Made by a program: the position numbers and the translations under genes. Source: JAJXXT01 sp963764465 (GTDB taxonomy: Bacteria; Pseudomonadota; Alphaproteobacteria; Acetobacterales; Acetobacteraceae). Taken from it: a DNA stretch of 64,000 nt. This document shows positions 19,116 through 29,004 of the stretch, piece by piece; the stretch's first letter is position 1, and each line of letters opens with the position of its first letter. Under the pieces are notes generated by a model. It saw nothing but the letters and a program-made list of their open reading frames with translations. It was not told the origin of the DNA and searched no databases. Where the stretch lies: positions 682,001 to 746,000 of the forward strand of contig CAVXSO010000007.1 in assembly GCA_963764465.1 (NCBI GenBank). Reading direction: 5' to 3'.

Positions 19116-19720
19116 AGCTCGCGCTCCACGACGGCGAGGCCGAAGGCGATGAAGATCGCCCCGGCCGCGCGATCCAGCCACCGCCCGGCGCGCGCATAGG
19201 CCGCGGCAGCGTGCGGCGTGGTGAGCAGCAGCACCACCGCGCCGTACCACGCGAGCGAGATCGCCACCATCTCCGCGACCGAGGCCAGGCCCAGCGGCAG
19301 CGGCGCGCCATGCGGCATGACGGCAGCGAAGAGGGACGCCACGAGCAGCATGGACTTCGGATTAGAAAGACATGTCAGCAGGCCGGCGCGGAAGGCGGGA
19401 CCCACCGCCGAGCCCTGCGCGCGCGGCGGCTGGAAGCTGCCGCGGATCAGCCGCAGACCCACCCAGACCAACCAGCCGGCACCGGCCAGCATCAGCGCGC
19501 GGTAGAGCAGGGGGGCGAACAGGAACAGCGCCTGCACACCGAAAAAGCCGGAAAGGCTCCAGGCCAGCGTGCCGAGCGCGATGCCGGCGACGGCCGCCAG
19601 GCCGGCGCCACGGCCGCGCATGGCGGCGAGCCGCGCCACCAGCAGCGCGTTCGGCCCCGGTGTCACCACCGCGACGGTCCATAGCCCGGCCACGGCGGCC
19701 AGCATTCCGAGCGGGTTCAT
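19112..19720 (-). CDS. LysE/RhtB family amino-acid exporter
   Basis: The 202-residue membrane protein has about six hydrophobic segments and the family signature TPGPNALLVARLAAMRGRGAGL in its first third, plus LLTCLSNPKSMLLVASLF in the middle. LysE/RhtB proteins export amino acids or derivatives driven by the proton gradient. ATG 19720 (MNPLGMLAAVAGLW) was chosen because the upstream in-frame residues are hydrophilic and unlike the family. It is divergent from hemW across 74 bp and coupled to the downstream YbaK-like gene. Confidence 0.85.
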   Translation of the reverse strand: MNPLGMLAAVAGLWTVAVVTPGPNALLVARLAAMRGRGAGLAAVAGIALGTLAWSLSGFFGVQALFLFAPLLYRALMLAGAGWLVWVGLRLIRGSFQPPRAQGSAVGPAFRAGLLTCLSNPKSMLLVASLFAAVMPHGAPLPLGLASVAEMVAISLAWYGAVVLLLTTPHAAAAYARAGRWLDRAAGAIFIAFGLAVVEREL

Positions 19721-19794
19721 CACCTGTCCCCCTGCAACCCCATTCTTCGGCACCCCCCTCACGTTCGTGGCGGGCACCCACTACGTTGCGGGGC

Positions 19795-20941
19795 GTGGAA
19801 CCCCTCGCCCTCTATATCCACTGGCCGTTCTGCCTCGCCAAGTGCCCGTACTGCGACTTCAACTCGCACGTGCGCGAGCGCATCGACCAGGCGCGCTTCG
19901 CCGACGACGCTGCGCGCGGAGCTGGCGTGGGAGGCCGCACGGCTCGGGCGGCGGCAGCTCGGCTCCATCTTCTTCGGTGGGGGCACGCCGAGCCTGATGG
20001 CGCCGGAGACGGTCGCGGCGTTGATCGCGGATGCGCGCAGGCATTTCGACGTAGCCGCGGATTGCGAGATCACGCTGGAGGCGAACCCGACCAGCGTGGA
20101 AGCCGGCAGGTTGCGAGAGTTCCGGGAAGCGGGCGTGAACCGCGTCTCGCTCGGCGTGCAGAGCCTCGACGAGGCGGTGCTGCGCTTCCTCGGGCGGCGG
20201 CACAGCGCGAAGGAAGCGCGCGTCGCGCTGGCGCTCGCACGCGAGATTTTTCCGCGCCTGTCGTTCGACCTCATCACCGCGCGGCCGGGCCAGACCGTGG
20301 CGGCGTGGCGCGCGGAGCTGCGCGAGGCGCTGGCGCTCGCGGACGACCATCTATCGCTTTACCAGCTCACCATCGAGCCAGGCACGGCGTTCGAGGCAAT
20401 GCGCCGGCGCGGCGAGCTGGCGGAACTCGACGAGGAGGTCGCCGCCGCGATCTATGACGCGACGGCGGAGGAAACCGCGCACCACGGCATGGCGGCCTAC
20501 GAGATCTCCAACCACGCGAAGCGGGGTGCGGAGAGCCGGCACAACCTCACCTACTGGCGCTACGGGGATTACGCGGGGATCGGGCCAGGGGCGCATGGGC
20601 GCGTGTCCGTGGGCGGTGCGCTGCTTGCCACGCGGCGCCATCGCGCGCCGGAATCCTGGGCGGAACGGGTGGAGCGGCACGGGCATGGCACGACTGGCGA
20701 GGAGGCGGTGCCGCCGGCGGAGCGGGCGCGCGAGGCGTTGTTAATGGGACTGCGGCTGGCCGAGGGGGTCGACGCCGGGCGCTTCGCCGCGCGCACCGGC
20801 ATCGCGCTCGCCGACGCACTGGAGGCGGCGATGCTGCGCGCGGCGATCGATGAGGGTTATATTGAGTTCGATACGAGTTTGAGGGCGACGGAGGCTGGGC
20901 GGCGGCGGCTCGATGCGCTGCTGGCGGCGATCGTCCGATAA
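19795..20941 (+). pseudogene. hemW: hemW radical SAM protein interrupted by a one-base frameshift
   Basis: Two frames together encode a near full-length HemW (formerly HemN-like), a radical SAM heme chaperone or coproporphyrinogen-oxidase relative. The first starts at GTG 19795 and gives ALYIHWPFCLAKCPYCDFNS with the CxxxCxxC cluster motif, then becomes nonsense after RFADD. The second frame picks up from codon CTG 19910 as LRAELAWEAARLGRRQLGSI, then FFGGGTPSLMAPET and the rest to 20941. Removing one G near 19909 restores a continuous family-like reading. It may be a real inactivating mutation or a sequencing or assembly error; nothing else in the gene looks degraded. Confidence 0.85.
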
Positions 20942-20991
20942 GAAAGATGGTGCCTTCCTGCAAGAAAGAACCAAAGAACGCTTTCAACCCG

Positions 20992-22463
20992 CTATCGCTT
21001 GATCACGATCAGGCTGAGGACGATCGCAGCGGCCGCGGTGGCGAGCCCCATCTCCCTGCCCTGTATGGCGAACCAGGTGGTGAGCGCCCAGGCCATCCCG
21101 ATCACCGGGCCCAGCACCGCGCCGCGAAATAACTCGCCCGGCCGCGCGCCCAGATCGATCACCCGGTCCTGCACCACACTCGCCTCCCCGAGGAGTAGCG
21201 CGCCGCTGCCCGCGACGAGCATCCCCGCCAGCATTACCGGCAAAACCGCCGGGCGCCACCAGCCGATCGCGAGCGCCATAGGCACCGCCAGCGTCGCGGC
21301 CCCGGCCGCGGTCGCGACGAACTTGGCGGTGCGCACGCGGCGGCGCGGTATCGGGGCGGAGAGGGCGAGCGAGGGTGCCTGGTCGCCGGCCATCGCCGTC
21401 ACCATGAACAGCCGCGCCAGTTCCGAGCCGATGAAGACGGGCGTGGCCGCGATCACCGGAATGATGATGGCAGAGCCGTCGCGCAGGGCGGCGATCACCA
21501 CCGGCAGCAGATAGACACCCTGGTAAAGCGCACGGCCGACCAACCCCGGCGTGCGCCAGACGAGCCTCCATTCCTTGGTGAGCAACGCGCGCCAGGCGCC
21601 GGCATGGAAGCGCGGCGGCGAGGCGGCACGGCGCACCGCGCGGCGCGCGATGTTGTCGAACCCCCCGCGCGCGAAGCGCCGCTCCACCCACCCCGCCGCC
21701 AGCCCGGCGACGATGAAGCTCGTTGCGATGCAGGCAACGAGCGGCGCAAGCTCGCCCATGGCCGCGCGCGCGGGCCACCAGAACATCGCGAACACACCGG
21801 CGCCGTGCGGGTGCAACCCCTGCCACAGCGCCGCGCGCTGCGTGGCGGAAAGCATGGCGCGTACCTGGCTGCCGACGAAGACCGAACCGCCGGCCACCAT
21901 CGACAGCAGCATCACCAGCGTGCGCATCGCGCGCAGGCCGATGACATCGCGCAACAAGACGGCAAACACGATGGAGAACGCCGCGGCGAACAGGGCAATG
22001 GCGGCAATCACCGGATAGATCGCAAGCGCCGCCGGCGTGAACACCACCGCGAGTGCATCCGCCATCGTGCCCAGCAGAACCAGCCACAGCCAGCCGGCGT
22101 TAAGCGCGATGGCGGCCATGCGCGCGCGCAGGATGGTGCGCAACGGCAACGGTGCCGAGGCGAGCCAGGCGAGGTCCCGCCCCTCGTACAACGCGTCCAC
22201 GGACTGGCGCAGCGCCTGCGCGAGGATCAGCCCGAACGCGTAGGCAAGGCCAACGGTGGTCGCCGCGATCAGGTCCGCACGCGTCCAGTGCAGCAGGAGC
22301 AGCGATTCCGCGAGGCCGAATGCCACGATGTGCAGCACCACCACCAGCAGGAGAACGGCGAGCGGAAAGGAGATGCCGAGGCGCCCCAGCCCGCCGCGCC
22401 TCCAGGCAAGCCGCAACTCGTGGCGCAGGAGGAACCTCAGCGACGCGTTGGTCGCGCTCAGCC

Positions 22464-22467
<4 letters not shown>
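20992..22467 (-). CDS. ABC transporter permease
   Basis: The 491-residue protein has about twelve hydrophobic segments and resembles ABC-2 style exporter permeases with two halves. The loop YEGRDLAWLASAPLPLRTIL after the third segment and the repeat-like second half (KEWRLVWRTPGLVGRALYQG) support a fused permease. Its start overlaps the ATPase gene by 4 bp (ATGA), so they form one exporter. The cargo is unknown. The 50 bp to the convergent hemW are AT-richer with GAA/AAAG words but show no clear terminator. Confidence 0.8.
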
Positions 22468-23212
<745 letters not shown>

Positions 23213-23216
<4 letters not shown>

Positions 23217-24637
23217 CCCCCCGCGGACATCGAGAACGGCGGCTCGATCCCCGCCGGCAGCGGGCAGTGATACGGCGTCGCCGCGAGCCGTGCCTGGTGC
23301 TCCGCCTTGGCTTTGGCCAATAGCGCCGGGTCCTTCAGCACCTCGACGGCGGTGGAGGCCATCACCTTCGCGGTGTGCACCATGCCGGTGTGCGCGGCCG
23401 GCGTCTTGCCCTGCGCGGTGAGCTGCCAGGAATGGCCCGCGGTGCCGATCGCGTATGTGGCGCCGCGCGCCTGCACCGTCGGCACCGCCCAGGAGACGTC
23501 GCCGACATCGGTCGAGCCCACCATCTTCTCTCCCACCGCGTCGAGCGGCACGATCAGGCGGCAGAGCGGCATCGCCTTGTCCGGTTTGACACCGAAACGG
23601 CGGAAGGCGGAGGTGATGTCGTCCTCGCGCACCGTGGCGCGGATCTGGTTGGCGAAGACCTCGTCCTCCTTGGTGAAGGGCGGCGGGCCGAGGCGCTCGA
23701 AGGCGGCGTACATCGTCTCCTCCAGCGGCTTGTTGCCCATGAGGTTGGACATGGCGCTGACCACGTTGTGCGTCATTTTCGTCTCGGTCATCAGCGCGGC
23801 ACCCTCGGCGATTTTCACCACGCGCTCGGTGAGCGAGAACAGCTCCGGCAACTCCGCCGCGCGCACGAGGTAGCGCACCACCGACTTCGCCTGCACCACG
23901 TTGGGCGCGATCCCGCCGACGTCGAGATAGGCGGAGTGGATGCGCGCGTCGGACGGCATGTGCTCGCGCATGTAGTTCACGCCCACGCTCATCAGCTCCG
24001 CGGCGTCGAGCGCCGAGCGGCCGAGATGCGGTGAGGCCGCCGCATGGCTGGCGCGGCCCTCGAAGGTGAAATCGACCTGCATCACCGCGAGCGAGATCGC
24101 GGGGTTGACGCCCGAGAGAGGCGCCGGGTGCCAGGAAATGGCGATGTCCACGTCGTCGAACACGCCATCGCGCACCATGAAGGTTTTTGCCGCACCCCCC
24201 TCCTCGGCCGGGCAGCCGTAGTAGCGCACGCGGCCGGCAACGCCGTTGGCCTTCATCCAGTCCTTCACGGCGGCGGCGGCAAGCATCGCGCCAGCGCCGA
24301 GCAGGTTGTGGCCGCAGCCATGACCCGAGCCGCCCTGGCTCAGCGGCTTGTGCTCCGCCACCCCCGCCTCCTGCGACAGGCCGGGCAGCGCGTCGTACTC
24401 GCCGAGAATGGCGATCACCGGCCCGTCCTCGCCCGCCTCGCCCACGACGGCGGTCGGGATGCCGGCAATGCCGGTTTCGACGCGGAAGCCCTCGCGCTCG
24501 AGTTGCTGGACATGGGCGGCGAGCGAGCGCGCCTCGAGGAAGTTCAGCTCCGGCGTGTCCCAGACCTGGTCGGAAAGCTTCGTGTAGTCCGTGCGCTTGG
24601 CGTCGACGATGTCCCACACGGGGTCGGTGTTCTGCAT
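23213..24637 (-). CDS. M20 family amidohydrolase, AbgB/aminobenzoyl-glutamate hydrolase-like
   Basis: The 474-residue metallohydrolase shows ILGEYDALPGLSQEAG and GHGCGHNLLGAGAMLAAAAV, the metal-ligand region of AbgB-type M20 enzymes, then CPAEEGGAAKTFMVRDGVFD with the catalytic Glu pair. The inserted dimerisation domain follows (FEGRASHAAASPHLGRSALD). Known relatives cleave p-aminobenzoyl-glutamate or similar N-acyl amino acids. ATG 24637 has a good ribosome site (GAAAGGA). Its coupling to an ABC exporter is unusual and may mean the product or substrate is transported. Confidence 0.87.
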
Positions 24638-24659
24638 GGTTGGTTCCTTTCAGGCGGCA

Positions 24660-25553
24660 TCATTCTCCGCCCTTGCGCGCCTGGGAAGCCCGCAGCGCCA
24701 GCGCATAGATCTCGCGGCGTGGACGCCCGGTCGCGGCCGCGACTCGTGCGACCGCTTCCTTGAGCGAGGTCTCGCCCAGCGCCTGGCGCAGCAACGCGTC
24801 GAGGTCGTGCTCGGCCGGGGCCTCGGCCCCAGCCCCGGCGACGACGAGTGTGATCTCGCCGCGCGCCTCGCTGGCCGCGTAATGCGCTGCGAGTTCCGCC
24901 AGCGTGCCGCGCCGCACTTCCTCGAAATGCTTGGTCAGTTCGCGCGCCACCGCCGCCTCGCGCGCGCCCAGCACGGCGGCGGCGTCCTCCAGGGCCTCGG
25001 CGAGCCGGTGCGGCGCCTCGTGCCAGATCAACGTCGCGGTCAGGCCCGCCGCCTCCCAGCGCCGCACATCCGCGAAGGCGGTACGGCGGGCCGCGGCGCG
25101 TGGCGGCAGGAAACCCAGGAACAGGTAGGGATGCGGCGGCAGGCCCGAGAGGGTGAGCGCCATCAGCGCGGCATTGGCGCCAGGGACCGCCATGACCCGG
25201 TGGCCGGCGGCGATGGCCGCGCGCACCAGCCGGTAGCCGGGATCCGAGAGCAGCGGCGTCCCGGCGTCGGGGACCAGCACCAGCCGCTCACCGGCGGCAA
25301 GGCGGGCGAGCAGCCCCGCCACCTCCCGCGCCTCGTTGTGGTCGTGCAGTGGCTGCAGGCGCGCGGTGATGCCGAGTGCGGCGAGCAGGCGCCTTGTCAC
25401 GCGGGAATCCTCGCAGAGCACGAGGTCGGCCGCGGCCAGTGCCTCGCGCGCCCGGGGGGTCATGTCGCCGAGGTTGCCGATGGGCACGGAAACCAGCACA
25501 AGTCCCGCTGTTGAGGCCGAATTAGGGGTGGATCCCGATGCGTCGTCGGACAT
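24660..25553 (-). CDS. rsmI: 16S rRNA (cytidine-2'-O)-methyltransferase
   Basis: The 297-residue SAM enzyme methylates C1402 ribose in the ribosomal decoding centre. It has the TP-methylase fold: LVSVPIGNLGDMTPRAREAL, LCEDSRVTRRLLAALGI, LVPDAGTPLLSDPGYRLVRA and IWHEAPHRLAEALED are diagnostic. ATG 25553 (MSDDASGSTPN) has GAGGAG five bases upstream. Its first codons overlap the divergent lipoprotein gene by 16 bp. The rsmI/LppC-like pair is a conserved divergent pair in proteobacteria. Confidence 0.95.
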   Translation of the reverse strand: MSDDASGSTPNSASTAGLVLVSVPIGNLGDMTPRAREALAAADLVLCEDSRVTRRLLAALGITARLQPLHDHNEAREVAGLLARLAAGERLVLVPDAGTPLLSDPGYRLVRAAIAAGHRVMAVPGANAALMALTLSGLPPHPYLFLGFLPPRAAARRTAFADVRRWEAAGLTATLIWHEAPHRLAEALEDAAAVLGAREAAVARELTKHFEEVRRGTLAELAAHYAASEARGEITLVVAGAGAEAPAEHDLDALLRQALGETSLKEAVARVAAATGRPRREIYALALRASQARKGGE

Positions 25554-26809
25554 GCATGCTCCTCGCGGCGAGCGTAGCACTCGCCGGTTGCTCCGCCGAA
25601 GGTGGGTTTGGCATGGAGGGTGGCCAGGGCGGGCCGGCGCTGTCGCTGGCGCCCGGCGCCGGCCCCTCGCCGGGCCCTGGCGCGCCGGACGGGCGCAGCG
25701 TGGCGCTGCTGGCGCCGCTCTCCGGCCCCAATGCGGCGCTCGGCCCGGTGCTGGAATCGGCGGCGAAACTCGCGCTTTCGGTCGCCGGCTCGCCTCGGCT
25801 CGACGTGCGCGACACCGGCGGCACGCCGGAGGGTGCGGCGGCGGCGGCACAGGCGGCGATCGGCGCCGGCGCCGGGCTGATCCTGGGGCCGCTCACCTTC
25901 GCCGAGACCGCCGCGGCTTCGGGGCCGGCGCAGTCGGCTGGGGTCGGGATGCTCGCCTTCACCAACGACCCCTCGGTCGCCAAGCCCGGCGTGTGGACGC
26001 TGGGCATCACCCCGCAGCAGCAGGTTTTCCGCCTGGTCGCCGCGGCGAAGGCGGAAGGGCGGCAGCGCTTCGCGGCCCTGCTGCCCGATAGCTCGTTCGG
26101 CCAGGCGATGGGTGCGGCGCTTGCGAATGCCTGCCAGGCGGCAGGGCTCGGCTCCCCGGACATCCGCACGGAGGCGACGTCGATGGGCGGGCTCGCGGGC
26201 CAGGTGCGCGATCTCGCGGACTACGCCAACCGCCGCGGGCCGCTCGACGCGCAGATACGCTCGCTGCGTGCCCGCCGGCCCAAGGGCTGGTACCAGGAAG
26301 TACTGAAGCTGCAGCGCTCGCCGATCCCGCCACCACCGATCGACGCGCTGCTGCTCGCCGATGTCGGCGACACGCTGGTGGAGATCGCGAGCCTGCTCCC
26401 TTATTACGATCTCGATACGTCCATCGTCCGCGTGATGGGCCCGTCCCTGTGGGCGGACCCGCATCTGCGGGCCGGCGCACGTGTCGGCGGCGCCTGGTAC
26501 GCGGCACCGGATCCGGCGGCGCGCGCCGATTTCGTGAGCCGCGCCACCGCTGCCGGCGGGGCCGCGCCGCCCGCCATCGCGGACCTCGCCTACGACGCCG
26601 CTTCCGTCGCCCGCGTGGTCGCGGCCGAAGGCGGCTTCTCGCGCGCCTCGCTCGAGCGCGGCGGTGGCTTCGCGGGGACGGACGGCGTGTTCGAGCTGAT
26701 GCCCGATGGCAGCGTGCGGCGCGCGCTGGCGGTGCTCACCGTGGTGCCAGGCGGTGCGGACACCATCGCCTCGCCGGCGCCGGGCTCGGTCACGGGCGCG
26801 TCGATCTGA
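25538..26809 (+). CDS. LppC/LpoA-like penicillin-binding protein activator lipoprotein
   Basis: The 423-residue protein begins with a lipoprotein signal peptide ending in the lipobox LAGC (residues 15-18). A periplasmic type 1 ligand-binding fold follows, with VALLAPLSGPNAALGPVLE, ILGPLTFAETAAA and FTNDPSVAKPGVWTLGI. This is the alphaproteobacterial relative of LpoA (YraM), an outer-membrane partner of penicillin-binding proteins; amino-acid binding proteins share the fold and are the alternative. The start ATG 25538 has AGGGGTG upstream. It lies divergent to rsmI, as yraM does in enterobacteria. Confidence 0.85.
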   Translation: MRRRTCMLLAASVALAGCSAEGGFGMEGGQGGPALSLAPGAGPSPGPGAPDGRSVALLAPLSGPNAALGPVLESAAKLALSVAGSPRLDVRDTGGTPEGAAAAAQAAIGAGAGLILGPLTFAETAAASGPAQSAGVGMLAFTNDPSVAKPGVWTLGITPQQQVFRLVAAAKAEGRQRFAALLPDSSFGQAMGAALANACQAAGLGSPDIRTEATSMGGLAGQVRDLADYANRRGPLDAQIRSLRARRPKGWYQEVLKLQRSPIPPPPIDALLLADVGDTLVEIASLLPYYDLDTSIVRVMGPSLWADPHLRAGARVGGAWYAAPDPAARADFVSRATAAGGAAPPAIADLAYDAASVARVVAAEGGFSRASLERGGGFAGTDGVFELMPDGSVRRALAVLTVVPGGADTIASPAPGSVTGASI

Positions 26810-26856
26810 CGGCGACGCCCTCCCCGCGCTGAGACCCCGCTGATGCGCGTCCCGCG

Positions 26857-28221
26857 ATGACAGCCGGCCGCACGCTCCTCGCGCTCTCGCTCGCCGGGGC
26901 ACCGGTGCTGTGCGTGGTGGTGCTGGCGGCGGGCGGCTGGATCGGCGTCCTGCCGGCCATGCTGGTTGCGGTGGCGAGCCTCGCCGCCGGTGGCCTCGCC
27001 GCGATGCTGTGGGCGCGCGATCTCGACTGGCTGGAGATGGCGCTGCGCCACGCTGCTTCCGGCGACACCGCCTCCCTCGCGCGCGCCGCGGCCGCACCGC
27101 TGCTGCCTGGCGCCGGGCGCGTGGCGCTCGGGATCGACCGGCTGGCGCGCACGCTCGCCGCGCGCGGAGAGGAAGTCACGGCGCTGTCGCGCGCGAGCGA
27201 GGCGATCGTCGAGCGCCTGCCGGACCCGCTGATCGTGCTGGGACCGGAACGGGATGTGCTGCGCGCCAACGCGGCGGCGCGCACCGCCTTCGGCACCGAG
27301 ATCGCCGCCGTGCTGCGCCACCCGGTACTGCGCGAGGCCATCGAGCGGGCCTGGCGCGGCGGGGCGACGCAGACCGCCGAAATCCGCCTGAAGGTGCCGA
27401 ACGAACGCGAGGTCGCGGCCACGGTGCTGCCCTTCGACCCGCCACTCGCCGATGGCGGGCGCGCGATCCTGGTGCTGTCCGACCGCTCGCGCGAGCGGGC
27501 GCTGGAGAAGATGCGCGCGGATTTCGTCGCCAACGCGAGCCACGAGCTGCGCACGCCGCTGGCGAGCCTGATGGGGTTCGTCGAGACCCTGCGCGGACCC
27601 GCGGCCGACGACCGGGAGGCGCAGGAACGCTTCCTCGGCATCATGGCCGAGCAGGCGAGCCGCATGGCGAACCTGATCGACGACCTGCTGTCTCTTTCCC
27701 GCATCGAACTGAGCGAGCATCAGCCACCGTCGGACGCGGTGGATCTCGCCGCCCTCGCCGGGCGCGTGGCGGCCGGGTTCGAGCCACGGCTGGCGGCGCG
27801 CGCGATGCGCATCGAACACACGGCACCGACGGGGGTGACGGTGCTGGGCGACACCGACCAGCTGGCACAGGTGTTGCAGAACCTGGTGGACAACGCGGTG
27901 AAGTACGGGCGCGAGGGCGGCCTGGTTCGAATCGCTGTCCAGCCCGTCGAAGGGTCGCCATGGCCGGCGCGGCCGGGCGTGGTGCTGTCGGTCACGGATG
28001 ACGGGCCTGGTATCCCGCGCGTGCACCTGGCGCGCCTGACGGAGCGGTTCTACCGCGTGGACAAGGGCCGTTCGCGCGCCGCCGGCGGCACCGGGCTCGG
28101 GCTCGCCATCGTCAAGCACATCGTCAACCGCCACCGCGGCCAGATGCTGATCGAGAGCGAGGAAGGCAAGGGCTCGACCTTCAGTGTCTGGCTGCCGATA
28201 CCCGACGCGAGGGCGCCATGA
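26857..28221 (+). CDS. Sensor histidine kinase, PhoR-like
   Basis: The 454-residue kinase has two N-terminal membrane helices (about residues 5-55), a PAS-like region (about 95-210), then the HisKA box DFVANASHELRTPLASLMGF with the phospho-accepting His. The ATPase domain carries NLVDNAVKYG (N box), DDGPGIPRVHLARLTERFYR and GTGLGLAIVKHIV (G boxes). This order is that of PhoR, the phosphate-starvation sensor, but no phoB or pst genes are adjacent, so the signal is uncertain. Its stop overlaps the next gene by 4 bp. Confidence 0.85.
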   Translation: MTAGRTLLALSLAGAPVLCVVVLAAGGWIGVLPAMLVAVASLAAGGLAAMLWARDLDWLEMALRHAASGDTASLARAAAAPLLPGAGRVALGIDRLARTLAARGEEVTALSRASEAIVERLPDPLIVLGPERDVLRANAAARTAFGTEIAAVLRHPVLREAIERAWRGGATQTAEIRLKVPNEREVAATVLPFDPPLADGGRAILVLSDRSRERALEKMRADFVANASHELRTPLASLMGFVETLRGPAADDREAQERFLGIMAEQASRMANLIDDLLSLSRIELSEHQPPSDAVDLAALAGRVAAGFEPRLAARAMRIEHTAPTGVTVLGDTDQLAQVLQNLVDNAVKYGREGGLVRIAVQPVEGSPWPARPGVVLSVTDDGPGIPRVHLARLTERFYRVDKGRSRAAGGTGLGLAIVKHIVNRHRGQMLIESEEGKGSTFSVWLPIPDARAP

Positions 28222-28952
28222 GCGGCACGGCATCCGCGCTCGACCATGTCGGCGTCGTCGTGCGCGACATGGCGGTGGCGCGGCGTGCCTGGGAAGCAGC
28301 GGGATTCGCGCCGACGCCGGGTGGGCGCATCATGCTGCGGCAAGGCTATATCGAACTGCTGGCGCAGGACGCGGCGAAGCCGAGCGCCACGCTCGCGGCG
28401 ATGCTGGCGCAAGACGAGGGCGCGCATGTGCTGAGCCTGCGCGTGGCGGACGCCGGGGCAGCGGCCGCGAGACTCGCCCGCGCGGGATTCGCCGCGGAGG
28501 TCCTGGAGAACTCGCGACCGGGCGAGGCCGGCGGCGTCGCGCGGTTCCGTCGCGTGCCGCTCACAGACGCGTTGCCGCGGCTGCAACTGATCGAGCACGC
28601 GACGCCGGAGGCGGTCTGGCATCCTGCCCTGCTGGCGCAGCGGAACGGCGCGCTGACGCTCGCGGAAGTGGTGGCCGTCGCCGATCCGCCCGCGGTCTTC
28701 GCCGCCCGCCTGTCGCGCGTGGCGGGCCGTGGGCTCGCGCCGACCGATGGCGGGTTCCTGCTGCCACTCGCGGAGGGCGCGGTGCGCGTGCTGGGCCCCG
28801 ATGCCTTCCGCCGCCTGTGGCCTGGCGCGGCGGCCCGCGCACACCTGCCGCGGCTCGCGGCGCTCGTGCTGCGCGGGGCGGAGGCGGCGAGCCGGCAATT
28901 CGCGGGCCTGGATCTGCAGATTCTTGGCCCCGATGCTGAAGCGCCGGGCTGA
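28218..28952 (+). CDS. VOC superfamily (glyoxalase-like) protein
   Basis: The 244-residue protein begins ALDHVGVVVRDMAVARRAWE, the first beta-alpha-beta-beta-beta module of the vicinal oxygen chelate fold with His as metal ligand. LQLIEHATPEAVWHPALLAQ at about residue 120 looks like the start of a second module. It resembles the glyoxalase-like domain family PF13468 in length, though this was not checked. It could be a dioxygenase, lyase or binding protein; the substrate is unknown. The ATG overlaps the histidine kinase stop (ATGA), so the two are translated together. Confidence 0.72.
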   Translation: MSGTASALDHVGVVVRDMAVARRAWEAAGFAPTPGGRIMLRQGYIELLAQDAAKPSATLAAMLAQDEGAHVLSLRVADAGAAAARLARAGFAAEVLENSRPGEAGGVARFRRVPLTDALPRLQLIEHATPEAVWHPALLAQRNGALTLAEVVAVADPPAVFAARLSRVAGRGLAPTDGGFLLPLAEGAVRVLGPDAFRRLWPGAAARAHLPRLAALVLRGAEAASRQFAGLDLQILGPDAEAPG

Positions 28953-29004
28953 CCCGCGCGGTTGGCGCTTTTCCGGCGCGCCGGAGCGGCCGACAATGTA
29001 AGGC

